This document shows, one piece after another, positions 34,558-43,694 of a stretch of DNA of 64,000 bases. The DNA lies in assembly GCF_902774605.1 (NCBI RefSeq), contig NZ_CACYJE010000007.1:1-64000 (forward strand), read 5' to 3'. A program made the position numbers and the translations under genes. Within the stretch, counting starts at the first letter, position 1. Each line of letters opens with the position of its first letter. The DNA comes from an uncultured Methanobrevibacter sp. (GTDB lineage: Archaea; Methanobacteriota; Methanobacteria; Methanobacteriales; Methanobacteriaceae). The notes below the pieces were generated by a model, which saw nothing but the letters and a program-made list of their open reading frames with translations, was not told where the DNA came from and ran no database searches.

Positions 34558-36195
34558 ATGGAAAATAATTATTCAAATTTGGACTGGATGATTCACTGGT
34601 CACTGCCTAAATACCATCCCCGCAATAGCCAAATCGTATTGATAAACAAGATAAACAATGCAATACAGGAAGGGTCAAAAAATATCATCCTTGAAGCAGG
34701 AACCGGAATAGGCAAGTCTGCAATCGCCACAACCATTGCCAACATGTATGAGGATTCATATATTCTAACAATGACCAAACAGCTTCAGGAACAGTACCTT
34801 GATGATTTCGGAGCAATGCTTGTTGAAATAAAAGGCAGGGGAAACTATAAGTGCAATTACAAGGGAACATGTGATTTCTGCATAAAATCGGAGTATAATC
34901 TGTCAAAATGCAAGGACTGTGATTATCTGACAGCGCTGAACCTTGCAAAGGAAGCTGAAAACGTAATAACAAATTATGATTATTTCTACTATGCTGGCGT
35001 TGCAAACCCTACATTGAATTCTCGTGAACTGTTGATATTGGATGAGGCTCACAATCTTGAGCGTAAAATGCTGGCATTATCATCTAATGAGCTCAACCGG
35101 GAGTATATCGCAACAACATTTGGAATCGATATCTTTGAACCATTGATGAACAGGTCTAAATCAGTCAATTATCTCAAAAGGCGTCCCGATTACTGGATGG
35201 AATTGTGCGAGGATCTTGTCGGGCATTGCAGCGACAACATCAAGGAGATAGAAGGCGAGCATAAGAATGATGTGCAGGTCACATTGGATGAGTTTGAAAG
35301 CGACCCTGAAAGGTTCTCCAACTTCAACTATGTTGAAAAGCAGCAACTGGAAGCTGATGCCAAAGTTTTCAATTCCATCAAGTTGGGATTGGAGGCTAAG
35401 GACTTGATTATTGATTTGCCTGACCTTGACATGATTAGAAGCAACAGGATGGATATTTCAACCGAATTCAAGCCATACTCCGTAGTGGATGAGACAAATG
35501 AGCTTTTGAAACTGGGAAATGTTCGTATCTTTTTAACTGGAACTCTTGGAAGCAAGGACAAGTTCTGCGAGTGGAACAACATCAATCCGGATGAGACATA
35601 CTATATCTACCAGAAAAGCCCATTCGACGTTAAAAACAGGCCAATCTACACTGATTTTGTGGGAAGCATGAGCGGCAAGAGAAGAAACATTCCAAGATGG
35701 AGGAATGATAAGGCGCTTTTGAAGGTCAGGGAACTGCTCGATAAGCATCCTGGCCAAAAAGGTGTTGTTCACACTTCAAGCAATGAGCAGGCCCATTGGA
35801 TAATGGAAAATCTGAAAGAGTATAATTTCATGTTCGTTGGAGGTAGCGATAGGAATGAGGTTTTAAAGCAGTTCAGCGAAAGCGATGAAAGCATAATTCT
35901 CATAGGCGCTTCCCTGAAGGATGGAGTTGATTTCAAGGATGATTTGTGCAGGTTCCAGATTATATTTAAAATACCTTATCCTCAATTGAACGAGCAGGTC
36001 AAGTATCGTAAGGATTTGGACCCGAAATGGTATTATTATCAGGCGGTGATGTCATTGATGCAGGCGTATGGTCGTGGAATACGTGACAAGGATGACTGGT
36101 GCGTGATGTACATTATTGATTCTGATTTCATGCGATTGTTTGATTTCAACAGGAGCTTCTTCAATGAGTATTTCTCGGAAGCGATAAAAAAATAA
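34558..36195 (+). CDS. Rad3/XPD-like (DinG-related) superfamily 2 helicase
   Basis: ATP-dependent DNA helicase with an iron-sulfur cluster. The 545-residue protein has Walker A GTGIGKS at 48-54, cysteines C99, C105, C108, C118 and C121 in the expected FeS insertion, the DEAH box in LLILDEAHNLE, and C-terminal helicase motifs GVVHTSSNEQAH and QAYGRGIRDKDD. It is shorter than XPD, and resembles archaeal DinG-like proteins of unknown process. A GAGGT ribosome site precedes the ATG. It is a stand-alone gene that converges on argG. Confidence 0.9.
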   Translation: MENNYSNLDWMIHWSLPKYHPRNSQIVLINKINNAIQEGSKNIILEAGTGIGKSAIATTIANMYEDSYILTMTKQLQEQYLDDFGAMLVEIKGRGNYKCNYKGTCDFCIKSEYNLSKCKDCDYLTALNLAKEAENVITNYDYFYYAGVANPTLNSRELLILDEAHNLERKMLALSSNELNREYIATTFGIDIFEPLMNRSKSVNYLKRRPDYWMELCEDLVGHCSDNIKEIEGEHKNDVQVTLDEFESDPERFSNFNYVEKQQLEADAKVFNSIKLGLEAKDLIIDLPDLDMIRSNRMDISTEFKPYSVVDETNELLKLGNVRIFLTGTLGSKDKFCEWNNINPDETYYIYQKSPFDVKNRPIYTDFVGSMSGKRRNIPRWRNDKALLKVRELLDKHPGQKGVVHTSSNEQAHWIMENLKEYNFMFVGGSDRNEVLKQFSESDESIILIGASLKDGVDFKDDLCRFQIIFKIPYPQLNEQVKYRKDLDPKWYYYQAVMSLMQAYGRGIRDKDDWCVMYIIDSDFMRLFDFNRSFFNEYFSEAIKK

Positions 36196-36202
36196 GTAAA
36201 GT

Positions 36203-36221
36203 GATAGCTTAAAAAGCTATC
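36203..36221. terminator. Bidirectional terminator between helicase and argG
   Basis: GATAGCTT (36203-36210), loop AAA, AAGCTATC (36214-36221): a perfect 8-bp stem between two convergent stop codons, with a T-rich stretch on the plus side. Confidence 0.7.
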
Positions 36222-37395
36222 TGTTTAATTTTTGATAGTTTGCAGCTTGAAGACCGTGGTGCTTGATCATTCCTTCAACTTCTCTTTGATCGGTGTCCTT
36301 GTCTTCAAAGGTAATTTGCTCGATGCTGTGTAAGCTGAATGGAGATTTTCTGATGATCGGTTGGATGGAACCTTTAAAGAGTTTCATTACGACTTCTCCG
36401 CTTACTCTTTCCTGCATGTTGTCGATTGCTTGGTCAAGATCTTCTCTTAATGGTTCTTGCCAGAGTGCTCTGTAGACCAAATCGGCATAGAGTGTTGACA
36501 TGTATTCTGCAAATCTTAACTCGTCAGTTGTTAAAACCAATTCTTCAAGAGCTTCGTGAGCTGCAATCAATAATTTAGCTCCTGGAGTTTCGTAGATTTC
36601 CCTACTCTTAATTCCTATCATTCTGTTTTCAATGGTGTCGACTCTGCCGATACCGTGAGCTCCTGCAATTTCATTTGCCTTTTGGATGATGTCGATTAAT
36701 GGCATCATTTCACCGTTGATTGCTACTGGAATACCTTCCTCGAATTCGATGGAGACTTTTTCAGGTTCGTCTTTGGCATCTTCCCAGGAGGCGGTCCATT
36801 CGTAGATGTCTTCCGGTGGTTCGTTTGCAGGGTCTTCTAGGACATCCCCTTCAATTGCTCTTCCCCAGAGGTTTTCATCGATACTGTAAATTTTATCGTA
36901 ATTTAGCTTGATTCCTTTGGATTCTGCATATTCCCTTTCTTCAGTTCTTGTCAGGTTCATTTCTCTGATTGGTGCAATGATGTCCAAATCGGACATTGCG
37001 CGAATTACTGCCTCGAATCTGAATTGGTCGTTTCCTTTTCCGGTACAGCCGTGTGCAATTGCAGTTGCCCCTTCTTTTTCAGCTACTTCGATAAGTTTTA
37101 GGGCAATTAATGGTCTTGCAAAAGCAGTGCTTAATGGGTATCCTTCGTATTCTGCATTTGCTTTGATTCCGCGTGAGATGTATTCGTTTGCAAACTCTTC
37201 TTTTGCATCTATATTGTAGTGTTTTAATCCTCCAATGTTAGCTGCACTGTTTTTTGCTTTTTCCATTTCCTCTTCGCCTTGTCCCACATCTACGCATGCG
37301 GTAATAACTTCTACATTGTATTTTTCTTCTAATAGTTTAACACAAACGGAGGTGTCTAGTCCTCCACTGAATGCTAAAAGTACTTTTTCTGTCAT
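36217..37395 (-). CDS. argG: Argininosuccinate synthase
   Basis: Joins citrulline and aspartate with ATP in arginine synthesis. The 392-residue protein begins [21 protein letters not shown], the PP-loop, and contains [46 protein letters not shown] and YLPAT-equivalent [17 protein letters not shown]. Length is normal. The GGTGA ribosome site before the ATG at 37395 is good. It is a single gene with no neighbouring arg genes in the window. Confidence 0.98.
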   Translation of the reverse strand: MTEKVLLAFSGGLDTSVCVKLLEEKYNVEVITACVDVGQGEEEMEKAKNSAANIGGLKHYNIDAKEEFANEYISRGIKANAEYEGYPLSTAFARPLIALKLIEVAEKEGATAIAHGCTGKGNDQFRFEAVIRAMSDLDIIAPIREMNLTRTEEREYAESKGIKLNYDKIYSIDENLWGRAIEGDVLEDPANEPPEDIYEWTASWEDAKDEPEKVSIEFEEGIPVAINGEMMPLIDIIQKANEIAGAHGIGRVDTIENRMIGIKSREIYETPGAKLLIAAHEALEELVLTTDELRFAEYMSTLYADLVYRALWQEPLREDLDQAIDNMQERVSGEVVMKLFKGSIQPIIRKSPFSLHSIEQITFEDKDTDQREVEGMIKHHGLQAANYQKLNR

Positions 37396-37528
37396 TTAAT
37401 CACCATATGAACTTAAAATAATTAGTAAATTTTTATTTTATAATAGTTTAATTTATGCATATGATATTATATATATTATTGGGTAATTTTGCAGAATTAG
37501 TTATTTTATAAATTGTGGGCAGAAGAAG

Positions 37529-37602
37529 AACTCTTAATTGAGGGCTAATTGAGGTTGACATATTTATTGGATTTCTAAAAATCGAAACCCTAATTAAGAG
37601 TT
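37529..37602. repeat. Long imperfect inverted repeat in intergenic DNA
   Basis: AACTCTTAATTGAGGG (37529-37544) and CCCTAATTAAGAGTT (37588-37602) pair over 11 perfect bases plus four after a one-base bulge, enclosing 43 bases. It lies about 135 bp upstream of argG. It could be a structured RNA, a small mobile element scar, or a control region; no coding frame is convincing here. Confidence 0.5.
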
Positions 37603-37612
37603 TTATGAGTGC

Positions 37613-37632
37613 AAAGTATTTTTCAATACTTT
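37613..37632. repeat. 8-bp hairpin next to the long inverted repeat
   Basis: AAAGTATT (37613-37620), loop TTTC, AATACTTT (37625-37632). It lies 54 bp after the stop codon of the minus-strand helicase and could act as its terminator, although no T-run follows on that strand. Confidence 0.4.
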
Positions 37633-37674
37633 TCATCTCTCAATTATAATGTTTGTCGTCATAGTATATAAAAG

Positions 37675-37690
37675 TTTAGGTATACCTAAA
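37675..37690. promoter_or_regulatory. 16-bp perfect palindrome TTTAGGTATACCTAAA
   Basis: A perfect 16-bp palindrome that overlaps the stop codon of the minus-strand helicase. On the plus strand a TATA-like TATATAAAAG (37665-37674) directly precedes it, as at a repressed promoter. A one-mismatch copy lies upstream of the ACR3-like gene at 42143. The half-site TTTAGGT resembles operators of DtxR/MntR-type metal regulators. Confidence 0.5.
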
Positions 37691-39614
37691 TTTTAACCAT
37701 CAGGTTTTCATCCTCAACAAACCTCACCAACCTCGCATAAGTGGGATTGCTCATTAACGTGTCCTTATTTCCAATGATGATCAATTTCCTCTTGGCACGG
37801 GTAATGGCAACATTCAAACGTCTCAAATCCTTTAAAAAACCAATGTTCCCATGCTCATTGCTCCGGACAGTGGAAATTATGATGATTTCCTTTTCCCTTC
37901 CCTGAAAACCGTCAACAGTCTTCACCTCAACCGGAGTGCTCTCCTGTATGAGCTTCACCTGATCAGCATAAGGACTTATGATTCCGATATCATCCTCGCT
38001 TACGCCCGCATTCAGGTAATCACGGGCAATGCTGACGCTAACATCAGCCTCCAGTTCATTGACGATTGATTTTGAATCCTTCAAATGCATCTCGTGATTA
38101 CCCTCAACATCGGAAGTGTCAATGAAGAGCAAAGCCTCCTCGTCATGACTTGAATCGAGAATGTCATTGATGGTTATCTCATCAACACTGGAATCGCTTT
38201 TCAAGCCGTTGTCGTAAAACTCACGGTTCGGAAACCTCATGAGCAGGCTGTTCATACGATACTGGACATTCAGCAACTGTGACTTGTGAGGATACATTCT
38301 AATCAGCTCCTCAAACAGGGTCTTCTCCAAATCCCCTGCACGCTCACTGATGATTGTAGGGGGCAGCTGCTTATGGTCTCCCGCAAGAATGAACCTGTGG
38401 GCCTTTGCGATAGGAATCAGGACGCTTGGGATGGTGGCCTGTGATGCCTCATCAATAATCGCCACATCAAACTTCACACGGGCAATGGATTCCAATGCGG
38501 CTGAGGAGTTGGTGGCAAGAATAACGTCGCTTTCCTCAATGATGCTTTTAATCATGCGGTTTTCAATGCGCTTGATTTCATCATGAGCCTCATCTATCTC
38601 CTGATTGATTTCAATCCATTTCGCCATTGACTTCATCTTATCTGCATTCACGCCGCGTGAACCCTTGCCCTTTGAAGCGAAATGCAGGATGTCATAATCC
38701 CCCATTCCACGACGGTACTGTGGGGTCGGCTTGGTGTGAACTTTTCTTTTCTCAATGAGATTATTGATTTGCTTGTGGATCTTCTTGATTTTCTTGTTGA
38801 GCTTATGATTCTCAACCTTGTATGCCAATGTTTGGGTGATATTGTGCTTTGAAACCCTTTGGGGATGTCCCAGTCTTGTCAGTTTCAGCTTCTTGTTGTC
38901 CATCAGCCTCTCAAGGATATTGTCCACAGCGGCATTGCTTTCGGCCGTGGCCAGCACCTTATGGTCCTGCCTTGTCTCCTGGGATATCAGCTCAACCAGT
39001 GTTCGGGTTTTGCCTGTTCCGAACGGGCCATGAATCAAAAAGAAGTTCTCACATGACAATGCGTTCTCAATCGCCCTTTTCTGGGACTCGTTCAGGGAAT
39101 CGTCAATATAGTTGATGTAGGGTGTCTTGCGGTTCTGCTTAGGGTCACGCTCGCTCAGGATATACTCAAGTGCATTCTTGCCCTTTAAGCTTAAATGGTT
39201 CAGATTATCCTCCATGCGTCTGAAGGTAATGTCATTGGCATACAAGTCCAGGCGAACCTTCTTTTTAATTGCCCACTTGGGCACGCGCTTGTCAAATGCA
39301 ACCTTGATGAACCTGGCACCCTTCTCGGTGACAGTGCCTGTCAAATCGCTTCTCAACGGATCGTCAGTGCTCACAAGGACCATGTCTCCAACGCTGATTT
39401 CAGTGTCGATGACTTCCGAACGGCCGAATTGGACAATCTGCAGGCCGAGTTCCTTGCCCAGGCTTTTGCCTTTGACCTTGTTGATTGCCCTTCCCAGCTC
39501 TTCTCTTTTCTGTCCAGACATTGTGCTGATTTCACGTGTCATCAGGTCGATTTCAGCATCCCTTTCATAATTGATTAGTCTTATTAGATTCTTGATATAT
39601 TTCTTCATTTTCAT
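37686..39614 (-). CDS. Superfamily 1 (UPF1/DNA2/IGHMBP2-like) helicase
   Basis: A 642-residue SF1B helicase. The N-terminal 150 residues hold a beta-barrel with VSVGDMVLVSTDDPLRSDLTG (about 97-117), similar to IGHMBP2-like proteins, and a two-domain RecA core follows: Walker A GPFGTGKTRTL near residues 195-205, motif II IIDEASQATI, motif III AGDHKQLPPTI, motif V VDGFQGREKEIIIIS and motif VI LNVAITRAKRKLII. Such archaeal helicases probably act on DNA or RNA repair intermediates. The gene stands alone; a 16-bp palindrome overlaps its stop codon. Confidence 0.93.
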   Translation of the reverse strand: MKMKKYIKNLIRLINYERDAEIDLMTREISTMSGQKREELGRAINKVKGKSLGKELGLQIVQFGRSEVIDTEISVGDMVLVSTDDPLRSDLTGTVTEKGARFIKVAFDKRVPKWAIKKKVRLDLYANDITFRRMEDNLNHLSLKGKNALEYILSERDPKQNRKTPYINYIDDSLNESQKRAIENALSCENFFLIHGPFGTGKTRTLVELISQETRQDHKVLATAESNAAVDNILERLMDNKKLKLTRLGHPQRVSKHNITQTLAYKVENHKLNKKIKKIHKQINNLIEKRKVHTKPTPQYRRGMGDYDILHFASKGKGSRGVNADKMKSMAKWIEINQEIDEAHDEIKRIENRMIKSIIEESDVILATNSSAALESIARVKFDVAIIDEASQATIPSVLIPIAKAHRFILAGDHKQLPPTIISERAGDLEKTLFEELIRMYPHKSQLLNVQYRMNSLLMRFPNREFYDNGLKSDSSVDEITINDILDSSHDEEALLFIDTSDVEGNHEMHLKDSKSIVNELEADVSVSIARDYLNAGVSEDDIGIISPYADQVKLIQESTPVEVKTVDGFQGREKEIIIISTVRSNEHGNIGFLKDLRRLNVAITRAKRKLIIIGNKDTLMSNPTYARLVRFVEDENLMVKI

Positions 39615-39652
39615 ACTTATTTTTAAATAAGAGTTTTACCGTATATTTAATT

Positions 39653-40393
39653 ATGCATTTTGAAAAAATTGAGGGATTCGGTAATTTGGAAATGGGCTAC
39701 ATTTCTGATTTTTCCGGAGGGTTCATTTCAAGAAACACTCATGTTCTTAAAAGATTGGAATTGAACAGGTTCACTCAATTTTTGCTTGAAAAATGTGTTC
39801 ACGGAACACCAATCTTCAAACTGGGCGAGGGCAACAATAAGATATTGATGTTGTCAGGCATTCACGGCAATGAACTGCCTCCTCAGATAGCCAACGTTAG
39901 GCTATTGAACGATCTTCTTTTCATGGACTTGAACACTACCGTGTATGTCATACCCTTTGCGGCGCCGAAGGCCACAATGAACAATGAGCGTGTCTTCAAT
40001 GGAATGGACTTGAACCGCTCCTCACACATCAAGAACTCCCTCAGCAACCTGATTGTTGAAAGCGCCCATGATTTGGGAATCAATTTTGTAGGGGATTTCC
40101 ACTCAACCGCTTACAACTCCAATCCGGGGATTGAATCAGTGTTTTCCTCAAAATCACCTTCTCCCGAAAGCTATCTAATGGCCAACTACATTTCAAAAAG
40201 CATGGGAAGTGAGGTAATCTCATTCGATTATGCGGGATCATCATATAAGGGTGCAGTTGAGGATGTCTGCAATTTAAAAAGGATTCCAGCCGTTACCTGT
40301 GAGGTATTGTCTCCTTTTGCTGCTGTCGGTGAAGGCAGCGTTGATAGGTCATACTGGCAGATGCTCAGTTTTCTGGAATATTTTGGCATTTAA
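39653..40393 (+). CDS. AstE/AspA-like zinc deacylase (M14-related)
   Basis: A 246-residue zinc hydrolase of the succinylglutamate desuccinylase/aspartoacylase family. Zinc ligands H71 and E74 lie in LSGIHGNELPP, and a third candidate, His in GDFHSTAYNS, near residue 154; MDLNR follows the family pattern for substrate carboxylate binding. Members remove acyl groups from amino acids or peptides; the actual substrate is unknown. It diverges from the helicase across 38 bp and has no clear ribosome site. Confidence 0.85.
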   Translation: MHFEKIEGFGNLEMGYISDFSGGFISRNTHVLKRLELNRFTQFLLEKCVHGTPIFKLGEGNNKILMLSGIHGNELPPQIANVRLLNDLLFMDLNTTVYVIPFAAPKATMNNERVFNGMDLNRSSHIKNSLSNLIVESAHDLGINFVGDFHSTAYNSNPGIESVFSSKSPSPESYLMANYISKSMGSEVISFDYAGSSYKGAVEDVCNLKRIPAVTCEVLSPFAAVGEGSVDRSYWQMLSFLEYFGI

Positions 40394-40464
40394 AAATACT
40401 CCTCACACGCTCTCTCATTAATCTTTTAAATACTCAAGTCCTATTTTTAACTAAGGTGATTTAA

Positions 40465-41166
40465 TTGTCTTCATACAAGGGGCATTCGATATTTGCATTC
40501 ATTTTAGCTTTGATGTTTTTTCACAATCCTCTAACTATTGCTTTAACATTCATTGGTGCAAATATTCCCGACTTTGACCATAAGTTCAAAAAGGAAAATG
40601 TCTACAAGATGATTATATTGGGATTGATAGTGTTCATTTCACTATATATCCTTAAATTGCCTTATTATATTGGTTTGATGATTGTTTTTTTAGGCGTCAC
40701 GTTTTATTTCTCCGAACACCGCAGCTTCACGCACTCAATCTTTGGAGTGCTGACACTGACCTCTGCGGTTTCATTGATATTGATATGGGGTTCTCAGCTG
40801 GCTGATGCCGTAACAGTCATTGATAACCATTACCTGCTCATGGCGATTCTGATTGCGCTTTTAAGCTTTTTGTTTTTGAACAAGAAGTTATTGATGATTT
40901 TTCTTCCATTATTCTTCATTAGCCTATTCGTTTTGCCGGTAATGAACATTTCATATGTTGAAATAGTCTTGAGCCTGTTTTTGGGTTTGTTCTCCCACAC
41001 CATTCTTGACTCATTCACGCCGGCAGGGGTTAAGATCTTCGCTCCAATATCCTCCAGGAAGGTTTACAGGAATTTCGGCTTGAGCATGGTGTTGCTGTTG
41101 TGCTGCATTTCACTGGTGATTCATGTGCCAATGTTATTCAAATTATTCGAGCGGTATGTGATTTAG
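40465..41166 (+). CDS. DUF457/YdjM-type membrane-bound metal-dependent hydrolase
   Basis: A 233-residue membrane protein with about five segments. Typical residues are GHSIFAFILALMFFH, NIPDFDHKFK near residue 35, HRSFTHSIFG near 91-100 and LFSHTILDSFTPAGVKIFAP near 175, matching the His/Asp motif set of the DUF457 family. Its biological role is unknown. The start is a TTG at 40465, five bases after an AAGGTGA ribosome site; no ATG is near. Its stop codon overlaps the convergent transporter gene by 4 bp. Confidence 0.82.
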   Translation: MSSYKGHSIFAFILALMFFHNPLTIALTFIGANIPDFDHKFKKENVYKMIILGLIVFISLYILKLPYYIGLMIVFLGVTFYFSEHRSFTHSIFGVLTLTSAVSLILIWGSQLADAVTVIDNHYLLMAILIALLSFLFLNKKLLMIFLPLFFISLFVLPVMNISYVEIVLSLFLGLFSHTILDSFTPAGVKIFAPISSRKVYRNFGLSMVLLLCCISLVIHVPMLFKLFERYVI

Positions 41167-42128
41167 AATAATTTGCATGTGAAGAAGAGTCCTGAACTCT
41201 TCACCCATAGGCAGAATCTGGAAACGACATACAATACTGGAAGTTCAATCAATGGACCGATGACAAGTGCTATTGATATCAGTTCATGTCCTGGGAAGGA
41301 GTTTATGGCTATTGCCAGTGCCAATGGGGAGTTTCGCGCAAGTGTGGTCATGGTGAGGCTTGCATATTCCTCGTAGATGAAATTGATTTTTTCACTCAGC
41401 AATAAGTCGATAATGGTGTTTGCGATGAAGAATATGATTAGCGGCACGAATATTGTGATGACTGAGTCGAGGTTTGTGAACAGCAGTTCTCCCTGGCTTG
41501 CGAAGATGCAGAACACTGCAAGCGCCAGGAAGCATATCTGCAGGTTTGAAAACACTTCGTCTGCCTTTTCCTTTAAGTCACTGTTTAGGATGAATTTCAC
41601 TATTTGCGCTGCTATGAATGGTATGACGATTACGATTAAAAGGGAGTGTGCCAGCTGGGCGTAGTCAATTGTGTTTGCGCTTGAAAAGAATATCACCAGA
41701 TAGATTGGAAGCAGAATAATCTGCAGGACTAGATTGATTGGAAGTATGGATAGGCTTAATGTGAGGTCTCCTTTTGCGAGCTTGGTGAACACCAGGTACC
41801 AGTCTGTGCATGGTGTCAGTATCAGCATGAAAAACCCTATCATGACGTCCACGTTTCCCTTAAGGAAGAGTGAGCCGAGGAAATATCCGAATAGTGGTGT
41901 CCATATGAAGTTGACTATCAGGCTTGTTGCAGTGAATTTCGTGTTTTTGAAACTGTCCTTTAGTTCGTTTAGCGGTACTTCGAGGAATAGTCCAAAGAGC
42001 ATCAGGCATAGGAATATGTTTATGAGGTTTCCTGTGTTCTGGGCAATCGTTTGCATGTTTGAGAATATCAGTCCTATGATTATTGCTGTGAATATGATTA
42101 TCGGTTCAAGTTTTTCGACTAAATCCAT
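41163..42128 (-). CDS. ACR3/bile acid:sodium symporter-family transporter
   Basis: A 321-residue membrane protein with ten predicted segments. The central LTPCTDWYLVFTKLAKGD (about 107-124), with the single conserved cysteine, and SPLALAIAINSFPG near residue 270 fit the ACR3 arsenite efflux branch rather than true bile acid carriers. The substrate could be arsenite or another small anion. Just upstream lies a TTTAGGTATAACTAAA site, a one-mismatch copy of the palindrome at 37675, which suggests control by a metal- or metalloid-responsive regulator. Confidence 0.8.
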   Translation of the reverse strand: MDLVEKLEPIIIFTAIIIGLIFSNMQTIAQNTGNLINIFLCLMLFGLFLEVPLNELKDSFKNTKFTATSLIVNFIWTPLFGYFLGSLFLKGNVDVMIGFFMLILTPCTDWYLVFTKLAKGDLTLSLSILPINLVLQIILLPIYLVIFFSSANTIDYAQLAHSLLIVIVIPFIAAQIVKFILNSDLKEKADEVFSNLQICFLALAVFCIFASQGELLFTNLDSVITIFVPLIIFFIANTIIDLLLSEKINFIYEEYASLTMTTLARNSPLALAIAINSFPGHELISIALVIGPLIELPVLYVVSRFCLWVKSSGLFFTCKLF

Positions 42129-42142
42129 ATAAGCACCATTTT

Positions 42143-42158
42143 TTTAGGTATAACTAAA
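42143..42158. promoter_or_regulatory. Candidate operator upstream of the ACR3-like gene
   Basis: TTTAGGTATAACTAAA, 15 of 16 bases identical to the perfect palindrome at 37675-37690. It lies 15 bp upstream of the transporter ATG on the minus strand, between the start codon and any TATA box. Confidence 0.5.
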
Positions 42159-42251
42159 TTTGTTTATTGTAATATATATAATTTCATAATTTGCATGATT
42201 ACTTCTAAAAAATCATATAACACTTAATTTATTGTTGTTTTTCAGATTTTC

Positions 42252-42396
42252 TGAACAATTTTGTTCATTTTGATTTTTTTATAAATTTTTATATAGTTTA
42301 ATTCGATTTTTAAATAATTATTTTTTAAAAGCATACATTTATAATAAATAATCATGATAAATAATAATAGTATTAACTAATGTCAATTTTGACATT
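42252..42396 (+). promoter_or_regulatory. Promoter region of the ehb operon with two palindromes
   Basis: The 297-bp spacer before ehbA has no gene. It holds a palindrome TGAACAATTTTGTTCA (42252-42267), a TATA-like TTTATAATAA (42338-42347), and a second palindrome AATGTCAATTTTGACATT (42379-42396). Both palindromes share the core CAA-TT-TTG. With transcription starting about 25 bp after the TATA box, the second one lies just downstream of the start site, 30 bp before the ehbA ATG, where a repressor would act. Confidence 0.5.
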
Positions 42397-42425
42397 TAAT
42401 AACTTAATGAAATGGAGCTTGTTTA

Positions 42426-42740
42426 ATGTTTTTGACTAGAATCTGGTGGGGAATTATTTATTTCCTAGACCTTATTTACGAAATTATTAAATCAACCATT
42501 GACGTTGCGTTTAATAAGATTATGGGGAGAAATATTGATCCTGTAATTGTTGATGTTAAAACAGTTTTAGAGAGACCTGTTTCACAGACAATTTTAGCGA
42601 ACAGTATTTCATTAACTCCAGGAACCTTGTCTGTTGATTTGGACAGTGAAAATAACATTATCAAAGTAGCTGCTATTTCTCCAAGAAAACAAGAGGATAT
42701 TATTCCTTTTGAACCTTACATAAAGAAAATGTTGGAATAA
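42426..42740 (+). CDS. ehbA: Energy-converting hydrogenase B subunit A (MnhE-like)
   Basis: First gene of the ehb operon. The 104-residue protein is similar to MnhE/MrpE of Na+/H+ antiporters: one or two N-terminal hydrophobic segments (WWGIIYFLDLIYEIIKSTIDVAF) followed by ISLTPGTLSVDLDSENNIIKV, the signature of MnhE. It is a membrane component of the antiporter-like part of the hydrogenase. The palindrome at 42379 lies 30 bp upstream. Confidence 0.9.
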   Translation: MFLTRIWWGIIYFLDLIYEIIKSTIDVAFNKIMGRNIDPVIVDVKTVLERPVSQTILANSISLTPGTLSVDLDSENNIIKVAAISPRKQEDIIPFEPYIKKMLE

Positions 42741-42773
42741 TCAACCTTTTCATAAAAAATCGAGTGAGATAGT

Positions 42774-43040
42774 ATGGATATATTGTTTATAGCAAAAATT
42801 CTTTTGGTTATTGCATTAATAATAATGATGCTAGTCACCCTAAGGGCAAGTGCATACAAATCCACTTCAATGGGGCTTTTAGGAAGCTCAGTCATTGTAA
42901 ACGCATTTGCAGTAGCATTGCTCATTATCGGTGAACTACATAATCTTCAGTTCTATAGGGATATATCATTAGCTTTAATATTCTTTGGTTTTGTAGGTAC
43001 TGTTGCCTTTGCGGTTGTTTTAGGAGGGAATGACGAATGA
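42774..43040 (+). CDS. ehbB: Ehb subunit B (MnhF-like)
   Basis: An 88-residue protein with three hydrophobic segments, of the MnhF/MrpF type: AKILLVIALIIMMLVTLRASAYKS is followed by a second helix starting SSVIVNAFAVALLIIGEL and a third with FGFVGTVAFAVVLGG. The stop codon overlaps the ehbC ATG (ATGA). Confidence 0.9.
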   Translation: MDILFIAKILLVIALIIMMLVTLRASAYKSTSMGLLGSSVIVNAFAVALLIIGELHNLQFYRDISLALIFFGFVGTVAFAVVLGGNDE

Positions 43041-43459
43041 TAGAATACGTCCAGGCAATCCTTCTTATTATAGCGGCAGTGTTGACAATAATATCTGCAG
43101 TCGGGCTACTCAGCCTAGGCAAAAATACCCGGAATAAGGTATATGCAAGAATCCACATTGTCGGATTGTTCGATATCGCATGTATAATAGCAATGATAGG
43201 CCTTGGCCAATATCTCCTTGCTGGAGTATACTTTATCCTTGCGCCGTTCACTGCACATGCAATAGCTAATGCTTATTGGAAAAAAGAAGATAGAGAAAAT
43301 AACATGGATCTAATGACTGTTGAAGAAGAAGTAGATGAAAATCATCCGTTCATTCACCCTAAAGAAAAAATGCAAGCTTTGGAAAGTGAAGATTCAGAAA
43401 AACTCAAGACGGACGACAGATTTTCAGTAACTACAATAGAGATAAATGAGGATGAGTAA
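43037..43459 (+). CDS. ehbC: Ehb subunit C (MnhG-like)
   Basis: A 140-residue protein with three membrane segments of MnhG/MrpG type ([20 protein letters not shown], then a [20 protein letters not shown] region) and an acidic hydrophilic tail (about residues 80-140, [20 protein letters not shown]). The long tail is absent from antiporter MnhG proteins. Its end overlaps the ehbD region. Confidence 0.9.
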   Translation: MIEYVQAILLIIAAVLTIISAVGLLSLGKNTRNKVYARIHIVGLFDIACIIAMIGLGQYLLAGVYFILAPFTAHAIANAYWKKEDRENNMDLMTVEEEVDENHPFIHPKEKMQALESEDSEKLKTDDRFSVTTIEINEDE

Positions 43460-43460
43460 G

Positions 43461-43694
43461 ATGTTGGAATTTATACTATGCATTATAACGGTTTTAAGTG
43501 CAATTCTTGCTCTTATTCAAAAAGACTTGCTCAAAGCAGCAATATTGACTGGATTTTCAGGAGGAGCACTTGCAGTTCTTTTCCAAATCCTATTGGCACC
43601 GGATGTTGCTTTAACCCAGGCAATCGTGGGAGCCGCAATCGTGCCAGTGTTCATTGCTTTAGCTGTTAAAAAAACTCAAAGGGAGGGTAGCTAA
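43461..43694 (+). CDS. ehbD: Ehb subunit D (MrpB-N/DUF4040-like)
   Basis: A 77-residue hydrophobic protein with two to three helices: [21 protein letters not shown] and [20 protein letters not shown] fit the DUF4040 domain found in MbhD and MrpA C-terminal parts. Three in-frame ATGs (43446, 43452, 43461) are possible; 43461 has the GAGGATGA element at a usable distance. The stop codon is directly followed by the ehbE ATG. Confidence 0.85.
   Translation: MLEFILCIITVLSAILALIQKDLLKAAILTGFSGGALAVLFQILLAPDVALTQAIVGAAIVPVFIALAVKKTQREGS

Noticed and set aside
37448-37636. Minus-strand frame of 62 residues before argG.
   Set aside because: It covers the inverted repeats, has no ribosome site and reads like translated A+T-rich spacer.
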